Shown here: piece by piece, positions 25,970 through 33,551 of the stretch | Position numbering within the stretch: position 1 is the stretch's first letter | Layout: each line of letters begins with the position of its first letter | Origin: Bacteroidota bacterium | GTDB taxonomy: Bacteria > Bacteroidota > Bacteroidia > Cytophagales > Cyclobacteriaceae | Reading direction: 5' to 3' | NCBI GenBank assembly: GCA_022567155.1 | Contig: JADFHN010000043.1 | Span: 1 to 33,551 of the forward strand | DNA length: 33,551 nucleotides | Position numbers and translations under genes: made by a program | The notes under the pieces: generated by a model | Databases searched by the model: none | Told to the model about the DNA's origin: nothing | Seen by the model: only the letters and a program-made list of their open reading frames with translations

Positions 25970-26053
25970 TCTTTTGATGCAAACTGGGAAGAAGGCAAAG
26001 ACGCCATGGAAGACACACGCGAAGGCGTAGCCGAATACCTTGCCACACATTAA
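25970..26053 (+). pseudogene. Possible 3'-end remnant of an unknown gene
   Basis: The frame ending at TAA 26051-26053 reads DANWEEGKDAMEDTREGVAEYLATH. It has coding-like composition, richer in G+C than the AT-rich flanks, but is preceded by a stop only nine codons before its internal ATG (26006). It looks like the tail of a lost gene; the family is not recognised. Confidence 0.3.
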
Positions 26054-26071
26054 TGGTATTAAACTTTTATC

Positions 26072-26109
26072 AAAAAAAGCTGCCTGACAAATCTGGCAGC
26101 TTTTTTTTT
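26072..26109 (+). terminator. Strong rho-independent terminator
   Basis: GCTGCC (26079-26084) pairs with GGCAGC (26095-26100), extended by A-T pairs, and is followed by nine T (26101-26109). An A-run on the left makes it usable in both directions. It separates the Dps-like unit from the plsC-like operon. Confidence 0.9.
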
Positions 26110-26187
26110 GTTATTAATCTCTTTTGACAAGATTACCGTCTATTTTTAAAATCTTTATTAGATTTAACCCGGTTGGAAGCAATCTCC

Positions 26188-26937
26188 ATGAAATTGACAC
26201 AAAGGCTTTATTCAATACAGGTTATGCTGGCATTAGCTATCCCGTTTATTGGTTTGTTCCCGATATACTTAATCTTATGCCAGAAAGAAAAATGGCACAT
26301 TCACGCGTATAAACTTAACAGGCTGTGGGCAAAAATATTTTTTTCCCTTGGCGGGATACCCGTTGAAGTGGAGTACCGGGGAAAACTCGACAAAAACCAG
26401 CAATATATTTTTTGCCCTAATCACAGTTCTTTTCTTGACATTCCAACGATTGAACTTAACCGTCATCCGTTTGCTTTTGTAGGAAAAAGTTCAATAGAAA
26501 AAGTACCTTTATTTGGTTACATGTACCGCAAATTACACATCACCGTTGACAGAAACAACCTGAAAAGCAGGTACGAATCAGTTCTGAAGTCGAGAGAAGC
26601 CATAGACATGGGGAAAAGCCTGGTGTTTTTTCCCGAAGGAGGCATACTGACCACTTCTCCACCAAAAATGACGCGGTTCAAAGACGGCCCTTTCCGGGTA
26701 GCTATCGAAAAGACGATCCCACTTGTTCCGGTAACAATTCCATATAATTGGATAATTTTGCCCGACAACGGGAAGTTTCTCCTAAATAAAAAGCATAAAA
26801 AGGTAAAGATTATCTTTCACGAACCGATCGTCACCAACGGATTAACAATTGATGATCTTGAATATCTGAAAAAGAAAACCTTCGATACCATTGATTCGGA
26901 ACTGAAAAAGCAGCAGACATATGAAGATCAACGATGA
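26188..26937 (+). CDS. plsC: 1-acyl-sn-glycerol-3-phosphate acyltransferase (PlsC family)
   Basis: A 249-residue membrane enzyme from ATG 26188; the frame also opens at TTG 26173, but MKLTQRLYSIQ is a more natural start. Residues about 10-30 form a membrane anchor. The acyltransferase motifs are NHSSFLD (His79, Asp84), GKSSIEKVPLFGY and FFPEGG (147-152). It would acylate lysophosphatidic acid in phospholipid synthesis, though the exact acceptor cannot be read from sequence. It overlaps gatC by 17 nt. Confidence 0.9.
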   Translation: MKLTQRLYSIQVMLALAIPFIGLFPIYLILCQKEKWHIHAYKLNRLWAKIFFSLGGIPVEVEYRGKLDKNQQYIFCPNHSSFLDIPTIELNRHPFAFVGKSSIEKVPLFGYMYRKLHITVDRNNLKSRYESVLKSREAIDMGKSLVFFPEGGILTTSPPKMTRFKDGPFRVAIEKTIPLVPVTIPYNWIILPDNGKFLLNKKHKKVKIIFHEPIVTNGLTIDDLEYLKKKTFDTIDSELKKQQTYEDQR

Positions 26938-27214
26938 ATTACTGGATAAACTGGCCCGGTTAGCCAGAATTAATATCCCCGAATCTGACAAGGAGAAAAT
27001 GAAGGCAGAGCTTTCAGAAATTGTAACATGGATGGAAAAGTTAAGTGAACTTGACACAGACGATGTTGAACCGCTCACCAATATGTCGGAAGAGGTAAAC
27101 AGGTGGAGGGAGGATAGCCCACAGCCTCACCTTGACAGGGAAATAGCTCTGAAAAATGCGCCGTCTCACGAATCAGGGTATTTTAAAGTTCCTAACGTAT
27201 TGAAAAGCAAATGA
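26921..27214 (+). CDS. gatC: Asp/Glu-tRNA amidotransferase subunit C
   Basis: A 97-residue protein typical of GatC: LARLARINIPESDKEKMKAEL, then the belt region DVEPLTNMSEEVNRWRED and the tail APSHESGYFKVPNVLK. GatC stabilises the GatA-GatB amidotransferase that converts Glu-tRNA(Gln) or Asp-tRNA(Asn). gatA and gatB are not in the window. It starts inside the plsC-like gene and shares ATGA (27211-27214) with the next gene, so all three are coupled. Confidence 0.95.
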   Translation: MKINDELLDKLARLARINIPESDKEKMKAELSEIVTWMEKLSELDTDDVEPLTNMSEEVNRWREDSPQPHLDREIALKNAPSHESGYFKVPNVLKSK

Positions 27215-30204
27215 TAAGATTTGTTTTCTGGGACGAATGGCCCAGGCCGTTGCAGATTATCCTGTTCATTTTCAGCTTTCTTTTCATTGCTTCGATGTTT
27301 TACGCACTCTTTTGTGACGTACTTGGTTACGACATCATCCTCGATTGGGAAGTAATAAGTAAGGCGGTACCGTTGGGGGTAGAAGTAAAAACGATCGATA
27401 CCGGACCGTTTCACTTTCCGCTGGTCGTCAATAATTATGTTGTAACAGACTATTATCATGGAAGCGACATCAAAGTAAACTTGTTTGCCGCTTATTTTTC
27501 ACTTTTTGCAATCATTTCCGCGCTTGTACTGGGTATTACTGCCTCTACCTTCCTGAAGAAGTTTTGGTACATCTTTGTATCTGCCATCTTCATTGTGATA
27601 CTTATTTTTTTTAAAACCGACACCCTTCTTCTGTTCGGGTGGTCTGACAATACGGCAATAGTTTTGATCATTGTTTCTTATCTCGGACTGGCTTATTTCT
27701 TCAAGGCAATACAACCCTACCGCGATTTTGTTCAGCGCCTGAAAGCCTTTACAGGTGTAACCATAGCCTGGGGCACGCTGATATACTTTTTTGCCGGGGT
27801 TGAAAAACCCTTCCTGCTGCTAAGCGCCTATGCGTTTCTGATCCCGTTTCTGACCGGCCTGGTTTTTATTTTTATGGTATCGCACGAGATCATGCATTTT
27901 GTAATTATTGCGCTAACGCGGTCGCCCACAAAGACGGGAAACAATTTAACACAATTCACGTTGTTTTCGGTGATCTACCTGGCAAATGTGCTTATATTGT
28001 ATTTATACGACACCCACGTAATTGAATGGGATTTTTATTACCTTAATCCTTACGTTTTACTTGTGGTTTCAGCTTTATTGGGACTTTGGGGATTGCAAAG
28101 CAGGAAAATCTTTTTCAGAAAAAGCGTAAAGGATTATCCTATACTGGTCTATATGTATCTTATAATGGGGATTTTTTGCTTTGGAAGCCTGTTTTACTTC
28201 CTCGGAAATGCCAATGACCCGATACTGCAAGTGGTTAAAGATGCCATCATTTATTCACATCTCGGATTTGGAGCTATTTTTTTCGTTTATGTAATCTCCA
28301 ATTTTATGGGGATGCTACGAAAAAATATGCCGGTTGCGAAGGTGATTTACAAGCCGTCCAATATGCCGCACTTTACCTTCCGTTTTGCAGGATCGATTGT
28401 GGTATTGGCTCTGTTTCTCGTGGAAGATATTGAAGTTCCGGTAAATCAAACCCTGTCTGGCATGTTCAACCATGTTGGTGATTATTATAATGTAATCGAC
28501 GATAATCTGAATGCCGAAACCTACTACCATAACGGCATGTTGTATGGTTATATGAACCACAGGTCAAATTATGCACTTGCCGGATTTTATGAATCAAAAG
28601 GGGAGGCGGAAAATGCGATCAAACATTATGAAAATGCCGTTCGCATAAGGCCAAGTGAAATGGCTTATGTAAACCTCAGCACACTTAAAATAAATCACGG
28701 CGATTTATTTAAATCCTTATTTGTTCTCGATGATGGCCAGCGCGTTTTCCCTTCCGGGAAAGCAATCCTGAATAACAAAGGATACCTGTTCAGCCTGATA
28801 AACATCCCGGATTCGGCGCTGATCTACTTCGATGCCAGCCACCGTGCCGGTGACCGGTTGCATGCCGCAGCAACCAACTATCTGGCGCTTCTTGCCCATT
28901 CAAAATTCAATTTCGACGCCGATTCAGTTGCCCGACACTACAATGCGGGAAACTCTTCCTCTGCTATGGCTAATGTAATGTTGCTCCGGAACATGGAAGG
29001 CAATACCGCCATATACCTGCTGGAATCAGAACCGGAAGATCGCTTCACTGAAAACACATCCGCCTTATGGGTAAACTACCTGATCAATCAATACCGGTAT
29101 GCAGACAGCACGGTTCTGAATGAGCTTGAATCAAAGCTGTCAGACCCAACGAATAGCCGGTTTCAGGAACAGGTTGGCTTTTCCCTTGCCATAGCATATT
29201 ATCAGGCAGGATATATCCGCAAGGCAGTGGAAAAACTCAGACAACTGGCCCTGACACGTACGCAGCAGTCAGGCAGGTATTTTCACGATCTCGGATTACT
29301 AATGATGGACCTGGGTGATTTTCGTCAAGCCGTGGGATATTTTGAACTGGCCTTGACGGATAACTACAGCGACGCCGGATTTAAAATAAATGTTTGTAAA
29401 CTTGAATATGACCAAAAAAACGTATTTAATGACTGGATCAAACTTGCCGAAAAGGATTCATTGCCAGATTCAGAAACAGCAAAATCAGTAGTTAAAATTC
29501 TGGCTGTTTCGCCGGAGGAAGCCGCTTTGCTCAATGATGCCATGTTATACCTGTATTTGCATTATAAAAAAAGCGAATTAAATGAATCTCAAACAGATGG
29601 ATTATTCCGGTTGCTGGATGAAGAACCACTGGTTGTAAAAACCGGGTTGGACCTGGCTGAATATTATTACAAGAAAGAATATTATGGCCTTGTCGAAAAA
29701 TACATGGATAAGGTCATGCAACTTGAAGCGGATTCAACAATCCGCCAGCAGTTGTGGTTGCTCCACCTTGACAATTTGGCCCGCCAAAATGATATCAGCA
29801 CATTGGAAAAGGAATTAAGCGAAGAAAAATGGATTCCCTTTGACAGACGCTGGTATTACCACGCAACTATTGCGAATGGCAGGGGGGATTCAGAGGAAGC
29901 CCGCAGGCTATTTGAAATTGTAAAAAACATGAATCCATTTCATGACGACGCCATACTCGCGTCAGCCGCATTTTTTCAGGAGGATCAGGAAGACCTGAAA
30001 TCATACAATATTCTTGTTGAGGCATTGCTCCAAAATCCCTATTCGGCAAAGCTGGTTAAGGCATATATTCTGGAATGTCTTGATGAGAATCTCAATTCGT
30101 ACGCCTTGAACAGCTTAAGCACGCTGAAAGAACTGATTGATGATGAGGATTATACCGGATTTGTAAAAAGAAACGAACAGCTACTACAATTTACAGAGGA
30201 TTAA
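27211..30204 (+). CDS. Large polytopic membrane protein with C-terminal TPR repeats
   Basis: A 997-residue protein. About ten membrane helices occupy residues 13-405, with an early extracytoplasmic loop at about 45-90; the remaining 590 residues form a TPR solenoid, the clearest repeats at 433-485 and around 640-720. A helix at 215-235 contains HEIMH (225-229), an HExxH-like pattern, but no third ligand is evident and this may be chance. No family name is recognised. The design recalls membrane proteins that organise a complex or secretion apparatus through TPRs. The ATGA overlap with gatC indicates coupled translation. Confidence 0.85.
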   Translation: MIRFVFWDEWPRPLQIILFIFSFLFIASMFYALFCDVLGYDIILDWEVISKAVPLGVEVKTIDTGPFHFPLVVNNYVVTDYYHGSDIKVNLFAAYFSLFAIISALVLGITASTFLKKFWYIFVSAIFIVILIFFKTDTLLLFGWSDNTAIVLIIVSYLGLAYFFKAIQPYRDFVQRLKAFTGVTIAWGTLIYFFAGVEKPFLLLSAYAFLIPFLTGLVFIFMVSHEIMHFVIIALTRSPTKTGNNLTQFTLFSVIYLANVLILYLYDTHVIEWDFYYLNPYVLLVVSALLGLWGLQSRKIFFRKSVKDYPILVYMYLIMGIFCFGSLFYFLGNANDPILQVVKDAIIYSHLGFGAIFFVYVISNFMGMLRKNMPVAKVIYKPSNMPHFTFRFAGSIVVLALFLVEDIEVPVNQTLSGMFNHVGDYYNVIDDNLNAETYYHNGMLYGYMNHRSNYALAGFYESKGEAENAIKHYENAVRIRPSEMAYVNLSTLKINHGDLFKSLFVLDDGQRVFPSGKAILNNKGYLFSLINIPDSALIYFDASHRAGDRLHAAATNYLALLAHSKFNFDADSVARHYNAGNSSSAMANVMLLRNMEGNTAIYLLESEPEDRFTENTSALWVNYLINQYRYADSTVLNELESKLSDPTNSRFQEQVGFSLAIAYYQAGYIRKAVEKLRQLALTRTQQSGRYFHDLGLLMMDLGDFRQAVGYFELALTDNYSDAGFKINVCKLEYDQKNVFNDWIKLAEKDSLPDSETAKSVVKILAVSPEEAALLNDAMLYLYLHYKKSELNESQTDGLFRLLDEEPLVVKTGLDLAEYYYKKEYYGLVEKYMDKVMQLEADSTIRQQLWLLHLDNLARQNDISTLEKELSEEKWIPFDRRWYYHATIANGRGDSEEARRLFEIVKNMNPFHDDAILASAAFFQEDQEDLKSYNILVEALLQNPYSAKLVKAYILECLDENLNSYALNSLSTLKELIDDEDYTGFVKRNEQLLQFTED

Positions 30205-30303
30205 CCTTTAACCGCAAGGCCAATGTAAGAACTTTAACTGACGTATGATTTACCCCGTTTAAATAAAATTGTTTGATAAACTCCCTGACATTTGGTCGAT
30301 TTG

Positions 30304-30354
30304 CCGGCTGATGCCGTATATTAAATTGTTAATTATTATAAATTTGGCAGCCGG
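30304..30354 (+). promoter_or_regulatory. Inverted repeat enclosing a -7-like box upstream of the ABC ATPase gene
   Basis: CCGGCTG (30304-30310) and CAGCCGG (30348-30354) are perfect inverted repeats separated by 37 nt of AT-rich sequence that contains TAAATTTG (30339-30346), a match to TAnnTTTG. No well-spaced -33 box was found. Confidence 0.4.
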
Positions 30355-30400
30355 TAGTAACTTTTTACGTCTCCGGCTCATCTTTAATTAAAGATATGCT

Positions 30401-31126
30401 ATGCAGAAAATAATCGAAACACACGAAATTGCAAGAATATACCACATGGGTAGTGAGGTGGTAAACGCGCTGCAATCTATTACCATTGATATTTACCGGG
30501 GTGAATATGTTGCCTGCATGGGTCCTTCGGGATCGGGTAAGTCCACTTTGATGAATATTATCGGATGCCTCGACACCCCAACAGGCGGAACCTACATCCT
30601 GAATAACCATGATGTAAGCGATCTGACTGAAAATGAACTGGCTGAAATCAGAAACAAGGAAATCGGCTTTGTATTTCAGACCTTTAACCTGCTTCCCAGG
30701 GCTACAGCGCTGGATAATGTTGCTCTTCCACTGATTTATGCAGGATATGGAAAGTACGAACGGGAAGAAATGGCATTAAATACATTGGAAAATGTGGGAC
30801 TGGCAGACAGGGCGTCTCATAAACCTAACGAACTTTCTGGTGGTCAGAGGCAACGGGTTGCCATTGCCAGAGCTCTTGTAAATAACCCCAGTATTATTCT
30901 TGCTGACGAACCTACCGGTAACCTTGATTCAAAAACATCTTTCGATATTATGGGACTTTTTGCGCAACTGCACGATCAGGGCAACACCATTATTGTGGTT
31001 ACACATGAACGTGACATATCGAGATACGCACACAGGATAATAAAATTGCGGGACGGGCTGGTTGAATCGGATGAAAAAAATGAAAATGTTATTCGATACT
31101 CCGCAAGCTCTGTAGTTACCTCATAA
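30401..31126 (+). CDS. ABC transporter ATP-binding protein (MacB/LolD type)
   Basis: A 241-residue ATPase with all motifs: Walker [10 protein letters not shown] (41-49), Q-loop Gln93, signature LSGGQ (145-149), Walker B IILADE (165-170), D-loop and switch His202. The [17 protein letters not shown] region is typical of the MacB/LolD/FtsE branch, which works with FtsX-like permeases on lipoproteins, peptides or the cell wall. No permease gene is adjacent, so the partner lies elsewhere. It ends 8 bp before the adenosyltransferase gene and may be cotranscribed with it. Confidence 0.93.
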   Translation: MQKIIETHEIARIYHMGSEVVNALQSITIDIYRGEYVACMGPSGSGKSTLMNIIGCLDTPTGGTYILNNHDVSDLTENELAEIRNKEIGFVFQTFNLLPRATALDNVALPLIYAGYGKYEREEMALNTLENVGLADRASHKPNELSGGQRQRVAIARALVNNPSIILADEPTGNLDSKTSFDIMGLFAQLHDQGNTIIVVTHERDISRYAHRIIKLRDGLVESDEKNENVIRYSASSVVTS

Positions 31127-31134
31127 AACTAAGA

Positions 31135-31683
31135 ATGAAAATTTATACCCGTACCGGTGATAAAGGACAAACTTCTTTGCTTGGAGGAAAAAGGGTATCA
31201 AAGTCAGATTTAAGGATAGAAGCGTATGGAAATACGGATGAACTCAATGCATACATCGGACTCCTGCGTGACCATAAAGAAAATACCACACGAGCCGGTT
31301 ATCTCACTGAAATACAAAGCCAGCTTTTTACCATCGGCTCACATCTTGCTGTGGAACCTGGTAAATCCTTCGATTATATACCGGAAATAAATGAATCGTT
31401 TATTGAGTCGCTTGAAAAAGCTATCGACAACATGAACGACAATCTGCCCGAAATGAAAAATTTTGTGCTTCCGGGCGGTCACCTGCTGATATCGTGGTGT
31501 CATATTGCAAGGTGTGTATGCCGGAGAGTGGAACGAAGTGTGATAGCTCTTTCTGAAAAGCAGAAAATTGATGAAATTATTATCAGATACCTCAATCGCT
31601 TATCCGACTATTTGTTTGTACTTTCGCGTAAAATCGCCAATGAACTTAACGTAAAGGAAGTACCCTGGAAACCACGTGATTAG
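31135..31683 (+). CDS. Cob(I)alamin adenosyltransferase, PduO type
   Basis: A 182-residue trimer-forming enzyme that transfers adenosyl from ATP to cob(I)alamin. The N-terminal ATP-binding signature KIYTRTGDKGQTSLLGG is at 2-18, followed by YGNTDELNAYIG (31-42); HIARCVCRRVER (123-134) and LNRLSDYLFVLSR (153-165) complete the family motifs. Length is normal. No other cobalamin gene or B12 riboswitch was seen nearby. Confidence 0.94.
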   Translation: MKIYTRTGDKGQTSLLGGKRVSKSDLRIEAYGNTDELNAYIGLLRDHKENTTRAGYLTEIQSQLFTIGSHLAVEPGKSFDYIPEINESFIESLEKAIDNMNDNLPEMKNFVLPGGHLLISWCHIARCVCRRVERSVIALSEKQKIDEIIIRYLNRLSDYLFVLSRKIANELNVKEVPWKPRD

Positions 31684-31712
31684 TGGCTGCTTTTAATTTT
31701 TTTTTGCAAAAA

Positions 31713-31731
31713 GTGTTATCTTTTGTAACAC
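31713..31731. repeat. Short inverted repeat before the aminotransferase gene
   Basis: GTGTTA, spacer TCTTTTG, TAACAC. It sits 17 bp before the ATG at 31748, where it could mask the start region or bind a regulator; it lacks a following T-run. Confidence 0.35.
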
Positions 31732-31747
31732 CCAGCCAAGTTTAACG

Positions 31748-32806
31748 ATGATTGATACGTTTGAAATTTCGGTAAATAAGGTAGCGGAATCAAGATTATC
31801 CATGGTTGATTTTGATGGAATAAAATTTGGCCGTGACTATTCTGATCACATGTTTATGGCTGATTTTTATGATGGAAAATGGCATGATATACGAATAGTG
31901 CCCTTTGCTCCGTTTACTCTCAGTCCTTCCAATGTAAGCCTGCATTACGGCCAATCTGTTTTCGAAGGAATGAAAGCATATAAAAATGCAGATGGCGAAG
32001 TGCTGTTGTTTCGCCCAACAGAAAATTTTCACAGAATAAATATTTCTGCAAAACGTATGTGCCTGGCCGAAATACCCGAAGAGATTTTCATGGGCGGGCT
32101 TCTTGAACTTATAGCGCTCGACAAAGACTGGGTACCCGACAGAGAAGGCACCTCGTTGTATATACGCCCATTGTTGTTCGCAATGGATGAATACATCGGT
32201 ATAAAACCTTCCGATACATTCAGGTTTATGATTATCACCTGCCTTGCCGGAGCATACTATTCACGCCCTGTAAAAGTGATGATCGAGACACATTACACCC
32301 GCGCTGCGGAAGGGGGCACCGGTTTTGTAAAAGCAGCAGGTAACTACGGCGGCTCGCTTTATCCGGCCAAACTTGCTCAGGAAAAAGGCTATGATCAGCT
32401 AATATGGACAGATGCAAAATCGCATGAGTATGTGGAAGAATCCGGCACAATGAATGTCTTGTTTATCATCGATGACGTACTGGTTACCGCACCTGCAGGC
32501 GATACAATTCTGAAGGGTGTAACCCGCGATAGCATTCTTACGCTTGCCAGAGATCATAACCTGAAAGTAGAAGAACGAAAACTGAGCGTTACCGAACTGA
32601 TCGAAGCCGCTAAATCCGGCAGGCTGCAGGAAGCATTTGGTGTAGGTACAGCTGCTACTATTGCATCCATCAGCAATATTGGCTTCCAGGAAACGGATTA
32701 TCAGCTTCCGGATGAAATGCCGTGGGCACAGCGATTTATAACGTGGCTCAACGAAATCAAAACCGGTAAAGTGGAAGATAAATACGGGTGGACAATGAAA
32801 GTCTGA
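31748..32806 (+). CDS. ilvE: Branched-chain amino acid aminotransferase
   Basis: A 352-residue fold-type IV PLP enzyme of the longer branched-chain type. Characteristic pieces are HYGQSVFEGMKAY (66-78), RPxxNxxR, YIRPLLFAMD (138-147), the PLP lysine Lys195 in FVKAAGNYGGSLYPA, and YVEESGTMNVLFI with the cofactor-binding Glu. The C-terminal AFGVGTAATIASISNI binds the phosphate. It makes the final transamination of leucine, isoleucine and valine synthesis, reversible with glutamate. It stands apart from other ilv/leu genes. Confidence 0.96.
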   Translation: MIDTFEISVNKVAESRLSMVDFDGIKFGRDYSDHMFMADFYDGKWHDIRIVPFAPFTLSPSNVSLHYGQSVFEGMKAYKNADGEVLLFRPTENFHRINISAKRMCLAEIPEEIFMGGLLELIALDKDWVPDREGTSLYIRPLLFAMDEYIGIKPSDTFRFMIITCLAGAYYSRPVKVMIETHYTRAAEGGTGFVKAAGNYGGSLYPAKLAQEKGYDQLIWTDAKSHEYVEESGTMNVLFIIDDVLVTAPAGDTILKGVTRDSILTLARDHNLKVEERKLSVTELIEAAKSGRLQEAFGVGTAATIASISNIGFQETDYQLPDEMPWAQRFITWLNEIKTGKVEDKYGWTMKV

Positions 32807-32848
32807 TATTTTCACAGTTGATTACCCTTTTTTCACTTTTAATTATTG

Positions 32849-33367
32849 ATGGTTTTAGTTAAACAACTACCCACGGTTTTATCATTGAATTATGTCCTTT
32901 CATTGTTCTGTCTGTTGGCGACGCTTACACCATCATTCACGCAGGATTATCTTGTCCTGGAAAAAACAGGAACAAAAAAAAGGTATGAATACTATCCGGG
33001 AGACCCGTTTACATTCCGGATAAAAGGAGAAACATTCAGAACAGATAAGATCGTAGCGCTGACCGACAGTACGCTGATTTTTAAAGGAGGAACTGTAGCA
33101 TTTAAGCATATAGTGCGTGTAAGTCTGAAAGAACACAAACAGTGGATGGCCAGCGTGGGATCTGTATTGATGACGGCCGGCGCCGCCTATTTTCTGATCG
33201 ACCAGTTTAACAACAGTGTCATTCAGGGAAACAGGATTAGTACCGATGATCAGGTCGTTAAAGTATCTCTGATCCTTGCATCATCCGGTATGGCATTGTT
33301 GCAACTAAGTAAAAAGCGTGTTAACACTGCAAAAAACTGGCGGTTAAGGCTGGTGAATATTTATTAA
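32849..33367 (+). CDS. Hypothetical secreted/membrane protein
   Basis: A 172-residue protein from ATG 32849 (a TTG just before also opens the frame). A signal peptide is likely at about 1-31 (ending PSFTQ). A small beta-rich part with GDPFTFRIKGETFRTDKIVALTDSTLIF follows, then two hydrophobic stretches (about 100-116 and 139-153). This resembles small Bacteroidota proteins of unknown role; no family name is certain. Confidence 0.75.
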   Translation: MVLVKQLPTVLSLNYVLSLFCLLATLTPSFTQDYLVLEKTGTKKRYEYYPGDPFTFRIKGETFRTDKIVALTDSTLIFKGGTVAFKHIVRVSLKEHKQWMASVGSVLMTAGAAYFLIDQFNNSVIQGNRISTDDQVVKVSLILASSGMALLQLSKKRVNTAKNWRLRLVNIY

Positions 33368-33551
33368 TATCTTCGGTAATAGCTCCGGAACCACGAAATG
33401 ATAAGTGATTAAAGTAACGTTCCTGCTATGAGTAGTAGCTTAGCTTGTGCGTGGGCTTTGCGTGGCTATGGCTACATAACATTGGTTAATAATTCTTTCA
33501 AGAAGTTTTTCAGGTTTTATGGTTTATATTTTATCGGCATATTTTATTGTT
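33368..33551. other. Non-coding right edge
   Basis: No gene was found. There is a short direct repeat of GCGTGG (about 33450-33465) and a weak GTAGC/GCTAC pairing (33435-33475), neither sufficient to assign a function. Confidence 0.5.

Noticed and set aside
33431-33480. Possible hairpin or small RNA at the right edge
   Set aside because: Pairing is weak (5 bp) and no T-run follows.

Overview
The window looks like a chromosomal segment of a Bacteroidota bacterium, most likely a Cytophagales-type gliding or marine/soil relative. The signs are a giant mosaic secreted protein of the type exported by T9SS, a GEVED domain, a TPR-fused orphan histidine kinase, a DUF6588-like outer-membrane protein, AT-rich leaders with almost no Shine-Dalgarno sequence, and a few boxes resembling the Bacteroidota -7 element TAnnTTTG. 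No rRNA, tRNA, CRISPR array, transposase or phage gene was seen.

Left part (1-9.9 kb, minus strand): a reading frame of at least 2,884 codons runs off the left edge. It has a signal peptide, six LamG-like domains, a C-type lectin domain, FN3, a beta-propeller-like SBBP section, plant-type leucine-rich repeats, GEVED and CARDB-like modules. A smaller secreted protein with a Kre9/KNH-like domain lies just upstream on the same strand. About 200 bp before that gene is a decayed copy of its own 5' end. Next come a lone lipoprotein (plus strand), a GC-rich non-coding stretch, and a minus-strand SCO / cytochrome c lipoprotein pair.

Middle part (12.1-22.7 kb): a translationally coupled pair (DUF2064/TIGR04282-type glycosyltransferase, then a MOSC protein) is read on the minus strand, and a TPR-sensor histidine kinase on the plus strand. 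Convergent to the kinase is a tight five-gene minus-strand operon: FAD/NAD(P) oxidoreductase, polytopic membrane polyferredoxin, DPM-like GT2, cellulose-synthase-like GT2 and a GT-C type membrane glycosyltransferase. The combination of a redox chain with a polyprenol/glycolipid glycosyltransferase set is the best candidate here for an undescribed system. An 875-bp gap follows, holding an apparent remnant of a crcB/fluC fluoride-channel gene.

Right part (23.5-33.4 kb): a DUF6588-like outer-membrane protein; a Fur/PerR-type regulator followed by a thioferritin-like Dps-like protein, probably an oxidative-stress pair; a clear terminator; a coupled plsC-like / gatC / large membrane-TPR protein operon; then an ABC ATPase, a PduO-type cobalamin adenosyltransferase, a branched-chain aminotransferase and a small secreted or membrane hypothetical protein.
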